From the NCBI GenBank assembly GCA_902651635.1, contig CACRSC010000025.1, positions 10,487 to 74,486 on the forward strand: a stretch of 64,000 nt of DNA, written 5' to 3'. Made by a program: the position numbers and the translations under genes. Position 1 is the first letter of the stretch. Each line of letters opens with the position of its first letter. This DNA is from Mastigamoeba balamuthi. Its lineage: Eukaryota; Evosea; Mastigamoebida; Mastigamoebidae. A model generated the notes under the pieces. The model saw nothing but the letters and a program-made list of their open reading frames with translations. It made no database searches and was not told the DNA's origin. Shown here one piece after another: positions 37,601 to 49,497 of the stretch.

Positions 37601-40282
37601 CTCAACCACGCGGGCCGCGAGCTTGGTGGAGCCGAGAGCTCCCCTGCGGAGCATCTCCCGCGGGTCCGCGATCGACCCGCGGATGCGCCGGAATTCGTCC
37701 TCGAGCACCGCGACGATGTTGTCGAACGGGAGGCCGTTGGCCTGCAGGGCCGTGATGATGTCGTGGTTCATGTCGGCGCTGCCCCCGTCCTTGGATGCTT
37801 TGCAAACCTGCCGCACCTGTCAGCAGCGCATGAGGCGCGACGCTGCGCAGACGAACCTGAACGGTGTTGTGCTGCTCGTCGGTGTTCCTGTCGACAAACT
37901 TCACCTGCGAATTCCGTAGGCCTGCGAGGAAGCCCGTTGCGCGTGAACTACGGCAACGTGGGGGCTCTGCGGTGGACGCACATATGAGGCGGCCGGGCAG
38001 CTCGGGTGCCAGCATGACGAGCCCCTTGGCCCCCAGCAGACGTATCTGCAGGGCCGTGGGCACCGCCTCATACGCCTGCATCTGCGCTATCTCCTGCATG
38101 AGCTGGTACGAGATGAGGCCGCACCCGTCCGTCAAGTTCTGCTCCACTCTCGGACCTTTATCGGGAACGGCTGTGCGTGAGCAGCACCCGGCGTCGTAGC
38201 GCCGTACCTGTCACGATGTCGGGTATCTGGGTCACCTCCGCGGCGTGGAGAAGGGCCGTTGCGTCTGTGGGGGACGCGAGCAGTTCCATGCGGGGCTGCA
38301 GCTTGGCCAACGACAGCCCCGCGTTGAGCGGTGCCGAGAGGCACCACTCGCGGACCTCCTGGACGTCGCAGCGCGGGAACCCGGGACCCGAGACCAGAAA
38401 GAACCACTGCAGGGGAGCACAGGGGAGTGCTCAGTGGCGGCGCGCTGCGTGCGGAGCGGACCATGGAGAAGGGGCTGCCCTCGTCGTCGCTGCCTCTGCT
38501 GCGGCCGAAGAGGAACTCGAATGTGCAGCCCAGGAGGCGCAGGCCCGCGGTGCGCAGGGCGGACGACGGCGCGACCTTCAGCGGGATGCTGAGCTTCAGC
38601 AGGCGCTCGTCGCCGTACTTCCGCGACAGGCAGCAGCCCGTGGTCTCCGTCGGGGTCTTGGGGACGATGCGCAGCCTGCCGCCCTCCCCCTCCTGCACGA
38701 GGCGCACCGTGAAGCCCCACGATGGCGACGCGCTCTTCCTCTTGGACTCGCGCTCGATCCACAGCCTGAGCTCCCTCACCGTGGGGCACTCGCCTACACG
38801 CGGCTGCTTTTTCTGTCGAGCAGCCCGTCAGATGCGGTGTCCTCTGCTCCTCGCTCTCGGAGACGCACGTCGCAGGTGAGCGCCAGTAGAGAGAACCTGT
38901 GCCAGTACGACAGCTCCTCGATGGCAGGAAGACATAGCTCCTCCCTACAGACGAGAGCGTCCCCCACCGGCTCCTGCACGAAGCACGGCTGGCGCAGTGG
39001 GCTGGCGGCCTCGAGCGCGAGCGCTGCTGGACGGTGTGCGTGCAGGTCCGTCACGGGAGTCCTCCAGGTCTCCCCGCGGGTCACGGGAGTCCTGGCAGGC
39101 TTGGGGTCTGCCGAGCGAGGAAGAGTGTGCAGTGCGAAGCCCCTGGTGTCTCCGAGGTGCTGCGCTTGTTGCCTCACGGGCGTCGCCGGGCGGCACGGAG
39201 ACACGGGCGTGCGACCAGGCGCACGACCCACCTCCTTGAGCTCGAACCCCTGATCTGCCAGCAACTTGCGGACCTCGACAGTCTGCGACGATCCTCGCAA
39301 GGCTGAGCTGAGGGAAAGGCACACGCGGGGGCACACGTACAGAGCGCAGACGCATGCCAGTGGGGCTGAACCAGTAGTGGTCGTGTTTGTGGCCGTCGGG
39401 ACGCGTCTGCACGTACTCGGACCAGCCGTCCGGCAGCGCGTACAGCACGCTGGCCACCTTGAGGACCCTAGCTGGCGACCTCTCGGCAGACGACGACGCG
39501 CTCGCGGTCCTCGTGCAGCCGCGCCCTTGCATGGGTGTGCACGGCGATGCGGACACCGGCAGGCACATCGGCCTCGGCGTGCGTTGCTGCCGCTGAGGCG
39601 TTGGCTGTTCCTCTGGTTGTATCGGCTGTTGCTGATGTAGTGGCTGCTGCGGCTGTGGTGTCTGTTGTTGTTGTTGTTGTTGCTGCTGCTGCTGCGGCTG
39701 TGGTGTCTGCTGCTGTTGCTGCTGCTGTTCAGCTCTGCACAGGCGCCTGTCGAGGGCGACAGCGCAGACGGGGAGCTCTCTGGCAGACTCGCGGCAGACG
39801 ACCACCGCCACGCCCTCTGGCAGCGCCCTGAGCCTGCGTATGCTCTCCTCCGCGACCGCTCCGTCGGCCGCTGCCCAGCGCCGTCCCTCCCCCGATTGGC
39901 GGGCGCACAAATCAATTGAATTGCGCTATAGCGGGGGAAAACACCCCATAACAGCCAGCGGGGCACAGAGAGAGAGAGAGAGCCCACCGTGCAGCAGCGC
40001 GACCACCGCGGCGTCCACGGCGGGGCTGGGGCCGGGGCGCTCGAGCACCCCGAGGAGCCTCTCGAGCCTCGCGGCGGCCTCGGCGCATCCGAGGGCGCCC
40101 GAGCGCGCGAGGAGGCAGAGGCGCGACGCCAGCAGCGCAGCGTCGAGCGGCAGCCCCGCGCGCGACAGGCGGCAGGCGGCGGCGGCGCCCCCGGGGCCCA
40201 GCGCCAGCTCCAGCTCCGCGAGGACCAGCTGCGCGCAGGGGCCCGCGGGGGCGGCGCGCGGTGGGTGAGCGGGGGCGGACAT
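34666..40282 (-). CDS. RNA-dependent RNA polymerase with N-terminal MBD-like domain
   Basis: A cellular RdRP of the RDR/QDE-1 type, which makes double-stranded RNA for small-RNA silencing. Exon 1 (40282-39988) is helical and Ala-rich. Exon 2 (39870-39341) holds two Gln runs and then ALPDGWSEYVQTRPDGHKHD and YWFSPTGMRLRS. Exon 3 (39282-38869) begins TVEVRKLLADQGFELKE, completing a methyl-CpG-binding/TAM-like fold at about residues 238-292. The frame stays open through a TPV-rich linker into LPAIEELSYWHRFSLLALTCD. Intron 38804-38868 joins this in phase to PRVGECPTVRELRLW, the RdRP proper. Later motifs include RVEQNLTDGCGLISYQLMQEIA and the catalytic SGGDYDGD (near 37080), with all three Asp intact. 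The C-terminus ends FLPDFMNKQ. About a dozen introns occur. Known family role: RNAi amplification. The MBD-like domain suggests a chromatin link. Confidence 0.88.
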
Positions 40283-40610
40283 ACGGGGAACCGCTTCTGC
40301 CGCCAACGGGCTGTCAATGGCGCCAAGATATCGCCCAGATTCATCGTGTGTCCTGCCAGCCCCAGCCATACCCGGGCCAGGTGCCTCCTGGAAGCCCCCA
40401 GCACTGCACCGGCGTGTGGGCGTGCTCGGTTTGGCGCCAATTCTGCACCCCACACACGAGCGCTGTTGCAGGCACGCTGCGATGCCAGATGACGAGCACA
40501 GGCCTTCGAACAACGGCTGTGGACTTACCCGGTATGTTCCTTCCAGAAACTAAAAATGTATGGAATAGGACCAAAACAAGCCAAGAGCCCCTTGTGCAGT
40601 TGCCAGCGTG

Positions 40611-43600
40611 TTAGAGCGGCTGCAGGTGAATCGCCGGGACCCGAGCGGACGAGCCAAGGGTGCTGGCCTGTTGCAAACGACGTGAACAAGTTTGGTTGTG
40701 TGCAGACGTGAGGGGAAAACAAAGGCTCTCAGCTGAGCGCCTGCAACTCTGCGCGGTCTCTCTCCAGAACTGCCTGCGCGTGTGGAGCGGCGTGCGCGTG
40801 CCTGTCAGCAGGGGTGCGGGCTGTGCGCTCGCGCGTGTGCATGCGCGTGCCTTGGTGATGGATCGCAAGAGCTCTGCCGTCTCGGTGGCCTCCTGCTGCG
40901 ACATGTCGTTGGAGAGCCGCGCCTCCATGTCCTTGAGCTGCAGCTTGATGGCCACGATCGCCTGCGTGGCCTCGTCGGCGGCCATCGCGGGCGCAGCGCT
41001 CGGCTGCTGCGACTGGTACAGCATCAGCGTCGCGCTGTCCGCGTCGGGGTGGTCGAGCACGCCCTTGACAAAGCGCACGACCTGCAGCATCGGCACCGCC
41101 TTGGACCCCTGCAGGAACCTCTCGGCCTCCTCCTGCCACCCCGTGAAGATCTCGATCAGCATCTCGACCGACGAGACCATCAGCTTCGCCGTGACTGCGG
41201 GCCGGTCCCCACAAGGGTGAGAAACGCCTGTGTTGGGCCGCAGTGGTCACAGCGGCGTTGGCACTCACCCCTGGGAGGCTGCGGGGCGGCTCCCGGCTGC
41301 TCGGCCTTCTGCGGCGGCTGGTACGTAGCCCTCGGCTGCTCCTGCGGCTGGTACGTGGCCCTCGGCTGCTCCTGCGGCTGGTACGTGGCCCTCGGCTGCT
41401 CCTGCGGCTGGTACGTGGCCCTCGGCTGCTCGACCCTCGCCTCCGACTTCCTCAGCGACGCCGCGGCCGCCGGCGCGGGCTCCTCGAACTTCTTCCCCTG
41501 CTTGGCCGCGATCGTCGCAGCCGCCGCGCTGGCGAGCGCCGCGGCCTGCGGAGGGGGCGACTTGACCCTCTGCCCGATGAGCTGCTGCTGGGGCGGCGGC
41601 GACCTCGCGGGCTCGGGCGCTGGGGACCTGGGCTTGGGCGGTATGGGCGACGCGGGTGCGGCGACGGCGTCAGGAGCCGCCAGCGCCGACTGCGGAGGGG
41701 GCGACGACTGCGAGAAGAGGTCCGCGGCCTCGATGCTGGCGGTGATTACGCTCTCGGCCGAGGTCAGCACGTTCTGGATCCAGCGGAAGCGCGCGTCCAT
41801 GGGCCTCAGCGTCTCAAAGTCCTCCGTGACGCTCATCGTCTCGGCCACGTTCTCCACAAACCCCGCGACCTCGTCCAGCACGCTCAGCACGGGCTTCCTG
41901 TCGCGGGCAGCCGCGGGGCGGGCGTCAGAAACAGGCGTGCCGGTGCTGCTGCAGCTGCTGCGGCTGCTCTCTCGCACCCGAGGCGGGCGATGAGCTCCTG
42001 CAGCTGCGACTCCTGGAGCGGCACGGCGTCCCTCTTGGGGACCTGTATCTTGATGTCGGCCAGCGCGTCGGCCAGCGGCGTCGTCTTGGCGCGGAACAGC
42101 TCCTTGGTCAGCGAGGCCACGTAGACGAGGTCCGAGCGGAAGCGGATCGTGCCGAGGTCGTTGGCGATCCTGTTGGCCCTGTCGTAGATGTCCGCGACCA
42201 CCGCGTACGACTGCTCGCGGAACGTCCACACGGGGCTCAGCTGCGGGTCCAGCGCCTCTGGCGGCGGCTGCTGCTGCTCGGGCTCCGCCTCTGCCGGCGG
42301 GGCCACGTCCCCGGCGAGCTGTGCGATCGTCGCTGCGGCCGCGGCCGCGCTGTCCCTGAACGCGACGTCGGACACCGACACGCCCGCTGCCGCTGCCGCC
42401 GCCGCCGCGACGGGGTCGACGCCCTCGTCGCCCGAGTCCTCCTCGATGACGATCACGCTCTCGTCGTCCGCGGCCAGCTCCCTGACAGACTGCTCCAGCA
42501 GGTCCCTCGTGGACGTGGACGCTGCCAGGCAGATATTTCAGTGACGTGGCAGATTCCTGGAAGCGCACATCTGAGCTGGGCGACCTCTGTGAAGGGCTTG
42601 CCGCTGGCGGTGCGCTGGTGGCCCGCGGGCAGCGGGGAGGCGAGCAGCGGCTGCTGGCCCCCGGCGACGCTGGCCGAGCGCCTGTCGTCGTAGATCTCCG
42701 GGTAGTTGTCGATGATGAACTCGAAGACCGAGTTGACGAGCAGCGTGTCCGTGACGATGTACTCGATCGTCTCGACCTCGGGCCGCAGGATGTTGGTCGC
42801 GAACACCGTCGCGAGGTTCGCCGGCGTCATGCTGTTCTGCGAGCTGCACGAGGCCACGCGGTGCAGCAGCCCCACGACGGCCCTCGACGTCGCGTAGTTG
42901 GTCGCCGGCAGCTGCCCCACCAGCTTCTTGATCTCCACCAGCCGCTGCGCCTTGTCCGTCGTCTCTGCCGCCCCCACCCACCCTCAGTCACCTCCCCCAG
43001 TGTGTGTGCCGTGTGCAGTGCGCGCTGTGGGCTGTGGAGGAGGGCGTTTCCCCGCTTCACTCCCACCCCCTCTGGCCCTCTGAATGCGGTATGGAAAGAC
43101 AACGGACTGCTGGTGCGCAGGAAGTTCTGGTAGAGCTTGAACGTGAAGAGCGGCTGCGGCATCTCGCGCAGGTACAGCTTCAGCAGCCCCGCCACGTTGT
43201 GCGGTATCTGCTGCTGCGCCAGGTTGGGCTCCATCCCTGTGGGGGCGAGGGGAACAAGGGGAGCAGAGAGGAACGGGGGGGGGGAACCCTCGCGTGTGAG
43301 GACGAGTGGGCCAGGGGCACTGCGGTGCAGCAGAGCAGCGGGGGGCGCACCGCGGTCATACTGCGAGCGCAGGTCCGCGATCGTGTTGACCTGGCCCCCG
43401 ATGCGGAACAGCCCCGACTCGAACAGATCTGGCCGGCCGGGCGATTTGCAGGCCCAGCGGGGCGACAGGGGCAGTAGTATAGGGAGAGGGCGTGGGATTG
43501 AGTGTGTGGGAGTGAGAGTGAGAGCGTATCACGGGGAGGAGGGCGCACGGTTGTCGATGTACTCGATGCACGACCTCACCAGCGTGGGCACCTCGCCCGA

Positions 43601-43874
43601 GTCCGGGTCCAGCGCGACCCCGAAGTACTTCTTGGCTCTGCGAGCGTGCGCGGCGGGCCGGAGCGGCGCCGCAACGGCGGTGAGGAGGCGGAGAGGCGGA
43701 GAGGCCGGTGGGTTGCGGAGTGAGCGCAATTTTTGAAATTTGAATTCAGTTTTAAGCCGTTGGGGGGGCTCGAGGGGGTGCGGTGGCTGGGGCCGCGCGG
43801 GGCGAGGTCGAGAGCGGCCGGAAATGCGTCCTGGGGGGGGCAGCAGTTGCGCACCCTTTGCTCTTCTTGCTCAT
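40611..43874 (-). CDS. RhoGAP-domain protein with proline-rich repeats
   Basis: A GTPase-activating protein for Rho-family GTPases. The short first exon MSKKSKG (43874) splices via a GTGCGC donor to AKKYFGVALDPDSGEVPTLVRSCIEYID. Then come GLFRIGGQVNTIADLR with the catalytic-Arg-type FRIGG motif, VAGLLKLYLREMPQPLF, ATSRAVVGLLHRVASCSSQNSMTPANLATVFATNILRP, and EFIIDNYPEIY: the full RhoGAP helical core. A long C-terminal region follows, with helical parts (WTFREQSYAVVADIYDRANRIAND; KPVLSVLDEVAGFVENVAETM), SPPP-rich linkers and a four-fold EQPRATYQPQ repeat. The last exon (SSVEMLIEIFTGWQEEAERFLQ... SITKA) is well supported. The tail from about 40860 to the stop at 40611 lacks host codon bias, so the true end may be earlier by splicing. 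Confidence 0.85.
41315..41430. repeat. 30-bp tandem repeat in RhoGAP coding region
   Basis: Three full copies and a partial fourth of a 30-bp unit, encoding EQPRATYQPQ on the minus strand. Copies are identical apart from one base in the first and divergence at the end of the last. Such near-perfect identity points to recent expansion. Confidence 0.95.
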
Positions 43875-44196
43875 TGCCGGCTCACAGAGGAAAATTGGGC
43901 GCCCAACGTTAGATACGCCGGGCGTTAGGATTTTTGTTCCAGAGGCGAATATCTTTGCTGTGACGTGCCGCCCGGTTTTTGTTTTCCACGTCAGTCTTCA
44001 ATTATACGAGGAAGCGCATGATAAGATTCCCGTGGTGGCCGACAGTTCTGTTTTGGCAAATGCTGAGATACACGATTCCACGGCCACTTGTGGTGTCCCA
44101 GCGAGATGGGCTCGGATCGGGGACACCAGTCAACACAGTCGCTGAACAGACACCGGAGTAGCATTGCTGATACAGACACATGCTACACGCGCGAGC
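43875..44196. promoter_or_regulatory. Upstream region of RhoGAP gene
   Basis: It separates two minus-strand genes. It is relatively AT-rich (TTTTTGTTCCAGAGGCGAATATC, TTTTTGTTTTCCACG). No RNA gene or clear TATA box is seen. Confidence 0.3.
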
Positions 44197-46447
44197 TCAG
44201 CCCTGGTCGATCTCCACGCAGTCGTCGGTGTTGCACAGGATGACAGCAGGCGCCAGCGGCTTCTCCAGAGGCACGTCGCAGTACGCGGGCTGAGCGCTCA
44301 GCGGGCTGTTGTCCACGAAGAAGCGTATCTCCCCCGCGGCCGTGTCGACCAGCACGCGGATCTCCGAGCCCGCCCCGAGCGGCCCCAGGTCGCTGGCGGC
44401 TGCGTAGTCGCTGCCCGTCCTGTTGTGCGGCGCCCCCGAGTAGAGCGTCCTGTCGTAGCAGAAGAGGTACCACCCGCACCCGTAGTTGCTGATGCGCGTC
44501 TGGTTGACGTCGGCGGGGGCCACGCCCACCATGATGTTGCACATGCGGCCCTTGGCCAGCGAGACGAGCCTCACGACCCAGCTGACCACCGTGTTGGTCG
44601 GCAGCGCGCACTCGGACAGCACCGTCGCGTTCCAGCTGCCGTCCTTGCCGGTCTTGACGGCCCTGTTCTTCGAGTTGCCGAGCACGGTGTAGTTGGGCCC
44701 GACCCGCAGCGCGCACAGAGGGGGCAGGCAGGTCTGCGGGGTGTCCTTGCCGGTCCCGCTGCCGGCCAGAGCCCCGTGAGTGCTCGTGGTCTCCTCGGGG
44801 GCAGCGACGCCCTGCGGAGGGGCCACGACCACCGCGGACCCGTCGCACTCGCTCACGTTGTTGTCCTCCTCGGGCTCGTCCTCTTCCTCGAACGCCGTCT
44901 CCTCCTCCTCCTCCTGCCCGTCTGCTGGCTGGTTGCCCGCTGGGCCGCTGCCGCTGATCGACCCGATCTTGTCGATGGCGTTGCTGATGATGGAGATCTC
45001 CTCCCCGGCCTCGAAGTGGAACGACGTGCCCTTGTCCAGAACCGGAATGGAGTCCGCCTCGCCGAGCACAGCGCGGATGCGCTCCCAGACGGTCAGGAGG
45101 GCCTGGATCTCCGGGGTCCCGTGCACCTCCTTGGACTTGATCTGCTGTATTCTGCAGCCCGCCCCCAGGGCAGCGCGCATGTCGGCCACCGCAACCGACA
45201 CCGCGTCGCGCTGCCCCTCGAGCCTCCTGATCTGCGGGTCAAGCAGGCTCTGGACCTGCGCAAGCAGCTCCTCCTCCCTGGTGTGTGCCGCCTTGTGTAT
45301 CTCGCGGAAGCACTCGGTGATGGCCGTGCTGAGCACCGCCTTGCTCACTGTCTGCGCTTCGACGAGCTCTTGCGCGCTCTCGAGGTGCTCCGACAGGCGC
45401 TCCAGCGACTCCTTGAGCCTGTCCGAGTCCTTGGCGACGCCCGCGAAGGCCTCCTCCGCTGCCTCGAGGCGCAGCTTGGTCTGGTGGTGCTTGTGCTTGC
45501 CGTAGTCCCTGCAGAGCAAGCAGCACAGCTCTGGGGCAAGCGGCGTTGTGTCAGCACAGCTACACGTCCGCACTCTTGGAGGGCTGCGCACCCTTGTCGT
45601 CGATGCAGAAGAGGTGGAGCCTCTCGCCATGCTCGGGGCAGCGCAGCTCCTCGGCCTGGGCCCTCTGGTCCGCGGGGACCCGCCTGTGTCCCCTCGCGAT
45701 ACGCAGCCTGTGCGCGTTGGCGTCGCAGGCGGGGCACAGCTGCGCTGCGCACTGCACGCAGAACACCGTCGCGACGCTCGAGCAGCACTCGTCGCAGCGC
45801 GGGGGCCTCCTGCGTGCCGCGTCGAGGCCCGAGGACCGCAGAACCCCGAGCAGCGCTGCCAGCGAGTAGTTGCGCCTGAGTGAACTGATGTCCCCGCGGG
45901 CCGACAGTGCCGTGTTGGCGCGGCAGATCGGGCACTTGATCGTCGACGCCCCCGCGTGCAGCTCCGAGCTGGTCGAGGACGCCGTCTCATCGTCCCACTC
46001 CGCCCGCTGGACCACCGATGGCACCGCAGCACGCACGGGGACAGGGACTCCAGGGTACATCGGCATTAGCACTGCACGACCATCGATCAGGGACGGAGCA
46101 AAATTGGAGGCGGAGTGCTTACCTTCGTCGTCGTCTTCGAGAAGGTCGTCCAGGCTCCCGAGGTCGTCCGACTCGGGAATGGACCGCTCCTCGTCGCGGG
46201 CGCCCGGAGCGGGTCCGTGTGCTGCGCGGGCCGCGGCGTCGGGGGCCTCTGCGGAGGCGAGGCGGGCGAGGCACTGGCGGCACGCGGAGTGGCCGCAGCT
46301 CAGCAGCAGAGGGGCCAGCGGGGAGTCGTCATCGCCGTCAAACTCATCGAGGCACACAGGGCACGTCTCCAGCGAGATGCCCTGGTAGCTGAGGGCTGGT
46401 GCTGGTGCTGCTGCGGCCCCGCTGCTGCTCCCGTTGCGGTCTTCCAT
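44197..46447 (-). CDS. TRIM-like protein: RING, two B-boxes, coiled coil, SPRY
   Basis: The RING finger starts CPVCLDEFDGDDDSPLAPLLLSCGHSACRQCLARL and closes with IKCPICRANT after a long acidic insert. A 51-nt intron (GTAAGC..GTGCAG) lies inside the insert. B-box 1 is CDECCSSVATVFCVQCAAQLCPACDANAHRLRIARGH. B-box 2 is CPEHGERLHLFCIDDKE-LCCLLCRDYGKHKHH, joined across an intron with a GTGCGC donor. A coiled coil (LRLEAAEEAFAGVAKDSDRLKESLERLSEHLE...) and an acidic linker follow. The C-terminal SPRY/B30.2-like domain has GCGWYLFCYDRTLYSGAPHNRTGSDYA and GSEIRVLVDTAAGEIRFFVDNSPLSAQPAY. Proteins of this order are usually E3 ubiquitin ligases with a target-binding SPRY; the target is unknown. Confidence 0.9.
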
Positions 46448-46882
46448 GCGAAGTTCTTTTTTTAGTTACCCGATTCCTACGCGAGCAGATAGTCGCGGAT
46501 TCAGACAGCTGGGTCTCAATTGACTGGCTGGCGTCCGTCGAGGTCAGCCAACTGGTGGCCGTGCAACACCACAAGAGAATTGGAGGGGAAATGGGAGCAC
46601 TGCTTCACCCAGCTCGAAACTACATTTTCCTGTCTGGAATTGCCTGTGGCAAGAGAGGTTGTCATGCTGTAAGTGCAGCAGGGCGTGGTCGAGCAACTGT
46701 GGGTGGAACGAGCGCTCTGCCCACTCTTTTCTTTTTCCCGCAAGATCTATTTTGTATGGGACTGGATACATGATCGCCCATCATACACATTGCCCATGCG
46801 GCCCAATCATTCATGACTGATACGAGTCGAGGCTGTCTCGCCAGCCTTCCTTCGACGAACCGGCAGGAGAACAACACACTGG
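46448..46882. promoter_or_regulatory. Bidirectional intergenic region
   Basis: It separates the divergent TRIM-like and fumarase genes. It has a TTTTTTTAGTTACC stretch at the TRIM side and less biased composition throughout. No RNA gene was recognised. Confidence 0.3.
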
Positions 46883-48232
46883 ATGGCGAGACTAGTGCGA
46901 GACAGCAACAGCATCGGGGAGGTGAGCGTGCCCTCGTGGGCTCTCTACGGTCCGCACACGCGCCGTGGCGAACTGATGTTCGCAGCCGGAGCGGAGCGGC
47001 TGCCCCTCGACGTCCTGCGCTCCTACGCTACCGTCAAGCGGGCCTGCGCTGTGGCCAACAAGGAGTTCGGGCTGATCTCTCCCCGGGTCTGCGACGCCAT
47101 CTGCGACGCGTGCCGCATGGTCGAGAGCGGCGAGGTCGGTCCTGAGCAGTGGCCCGGGCTCTCGGTGTTCCAGACGGGCTCCGGCACCCTGCTCAACATG
47201 AACGTCAACGAGGTCCTCGCGTGCATCGCGGGCGACGCGCTCGGCGAGTGCCTTCACCCCAACGACGTCGTCAACCTCTCGCAGTCGAGCAACGACACGT
47301 TCTCGAGCGTCGTCCACGTCTCCGCGGCGTTGCTGGCCAGCGGGCACACGCTACCCGGGCTGGCGCGGCTCGAGCGCTCGCTCCGTTGGTGCGCCGGGAG
47401 GTTCCGCGGGGTCGTGAAGCCGGGCAGGACGCACCACATGGACGCGCTCCCAGTGGAGCTTTCACACGAGTTCTCGGCGTACGCGTCGCAGGTCGCGAGG
47501 GCCGCCAGCGAGCTGCGGCGGGCCGTCGAGGGGCCGTTGATGGAGCTGTCGCTGGGAGGCACTGCCGTGGGCACCGGGCAGCTGGCCCCCGTCGGCTTCG
47601 GAGCCAGGGCGGTGCAGGAGGTCGCCACAATCACTGGGATGCCATTCCGCCAGGCGGGAGACCTCTTCGAGCAGCTCAGCTCCGCTCCTGCCGCCGTGCA
47701 GACGAGCTCGGCCCTGAAGCTGGCCGCGTGCTCGTTCCTCAAGATGGCGAGCGGTGCGTTGCGCAATCAGTTGAACGCTACTCTCAGCGAGTAACGAGTG
47801 GAGGCCCTGGCGCAGACATCAGCTGGATGGCCTCTGGGCCCGAGACGGGGCTGCGCGAGATCAGGCTGCCCGTGAACGAGGCCGGGTCGTCGATCATGCC
47901 CGGCAAGGCCAACCCCACCCAGTGCGAGGCGCTGGCGCAGGTGGCCGTGCAAGTGCTGGCCAACGACTGCGCAGTCTGCACGTCGGCGTCGCTCGGCGTC
48001 CTCGAGCTCAACACGTTCCGCCCGCTCATCTGCTCCAACCTCATGCGCTCTGCGGCTCGTGGCCGACGTCTCGCTGGCGTTTGCCGAGCGCGGCCTCGAC
48101 GGTATCTCAGTCGTCGACGCTGCAGATCTCGCCAGGAGGTCGCAGTGCTCCACCGCACGCAGCGCAGAGGCCAGCAAGGGCATCGGCTACGACGCTGCAG
48201 CCGCTGCAGGTGCCGCGCCGGGGGCTCCGTGA
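46883..48232 (+). CDS. Class II fumarase (apparent frameshift in last part)
   Basis: A fumarase/aspartase superfamily enzyme, most like fumarate hydratase (fumarate to malate). Motifs are: GEVSVPSWALYGPHTRR; QTGSGTLLNMNVNEV, where fumarases have TGSGTQTNMNVNEV and aspartases differ; HPNDVVNLSQSSNDTFSS; KPGRTHHMDALPVELSHEFSAY; GGTAVGTG; and the signature GSSIMPGKANPTQCE. Intron 47754-47815 gives KMAS-DISWMASGPETGLREI in frame. After CSNLMRSA (about 48055) the homologous sequence continues in another frame (LVADVSLAFAERGLDGISVVD... KGIGYDAAAA) to the stop at 48232. There is no plausible intron at the switch. It may be an assembly error or a recently disabled gene. No organellar targeting peptide is evident. 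Confidence 0.82.
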
Positions 48233-48465
48233 GGCCGAGGGGGCGCGAGGGGACGTCAGAATCCACACGCAGAGCCCACACCCAATTGCCCACACCGCGC
48301 CCCGAATGCAGAGTTCCATCGGTGACCACTCGGACTCGGGGCTTTTTCCTCCCCCCGCTCACCCCACACCGCACACCCGCGTCATATGACCTCAGCGCAC
48401 GATATCAGCAGCTGCACTCCTTTTTGTTATTGTGCAAAGAACCGAGTTCCCTGCCCGCTCAAGCG

Positions 48466-49497
48466 ATGTTCAAGGCGGTCGTTGTTGTCGCGGCCCTGGC
48501 GGCCTGCGCGGCGGCGCTGGGCAACCTGCGCGACGAGGACCACTGGGAGATGTTCAAGGCCAAGTTCGGCAAGGCCTACGGCGACGCCGAGTCGCAGCGC
48601 TTTGCGGTCTTCCGCTCCAACGTGCGCGCTGCCGAGCGCCTCGCCCGCCTCGACAGGGGCGCCGCCTTCGGCGTGACGCAGTTCATGGACCTCACCCCCG
48701 CCGAGTTCCGCGCCACCATGACCGGCCTCAACAAGACCCGCTACACCGCCTGGACCTCGTCCCTCCCCCGCTTCGTCCGTGCGTCTTGATCCCAACTGCC
48801 CGAATTCCCGATTGAATTTAAATTTGAATCTGAATCTGAATTTCGTGCGAATGGAACAGCGACGCAGCCCCGCGGCCCGCTCGGGTCGGACTGGGTGGCC
48901 AAGGGCCTGGTGACCAAGGTGAAGAACCAGGGGCAGTGCGGGTCGTGCTGGGCGTTCAGCGCGGCGGCGGCGGCCGAGGGGTGCTACGCGATCAAGCACC
49001 AGCAGACGCTGGACCTGAGCGCCCAGCAGATTGTCGACTGCTGCCACGAGGGCAGCGACGGCTGCAACGGCGGCGACGAGGACGCGTGCCTCGAGTGGGC
49101 CATGGCGCACGACATCGCGACGTGGGACTCGTACACGTACCACACGGCGCAGGGCAAGTGCAAGGCCAGCGGCTGGGAGACGGGGCTGCCCAAGGGCACG
49201 TGCACGTACTACAAGGTCGCCGAGGGCGAGAAGGCCATGTCGCAGGCCCTGGCCCACTCGACCGTCGCCGTCGCCGTCGACGCGACGCCGCTGCAGTACT
49301 ACACGGGCGGCGTGCTGAGCGGCAGCTCGTGCAACTACAAGGACGTCGACCACGCGGTGCTGCTGGTCGGCGACGAGGGCAACGCCTTCACCGTCAAGAA
49401 CTCGTGGGGCGCCTCGTGGGGCGAGAAGGGCTTCTTCCGCCTCGCCAAGGGCGTCAACTGCCTGCAGGTCGCCAGCGACGCGTCGCTCGCCTACTAA
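48466..49497 (+). CDS. Papain-family (C1A) cysteine protease precursor
   Basis: A 316-residue preproenzyme after removal of intron 48779-48859. It has a signal peptide (MFKAVVVVAALAACAAALG). The I29 inhibitory propeptide is HWEMFKAKFGKAYGDAESQRFAVFRSNVRAAERLARL... FGVTQFMDLTPAEF. The mature enzyme has NQGQCGSCWAFS (oxyanion Gln and catalytic Cys), IVDCCHEGSDGCNGG, the catalytic His in DVDHAVLLVG, and the Asn in VKNSWGASWGEKGFFRLAKG. All catalytic residues are intact. It belongs to the cathepsin L-like group, normally lysosomal or secreted and used in digestion of prey. The intron is AT-rich, with GAATCTGAATCTGAAT. Confidence 0.95.
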
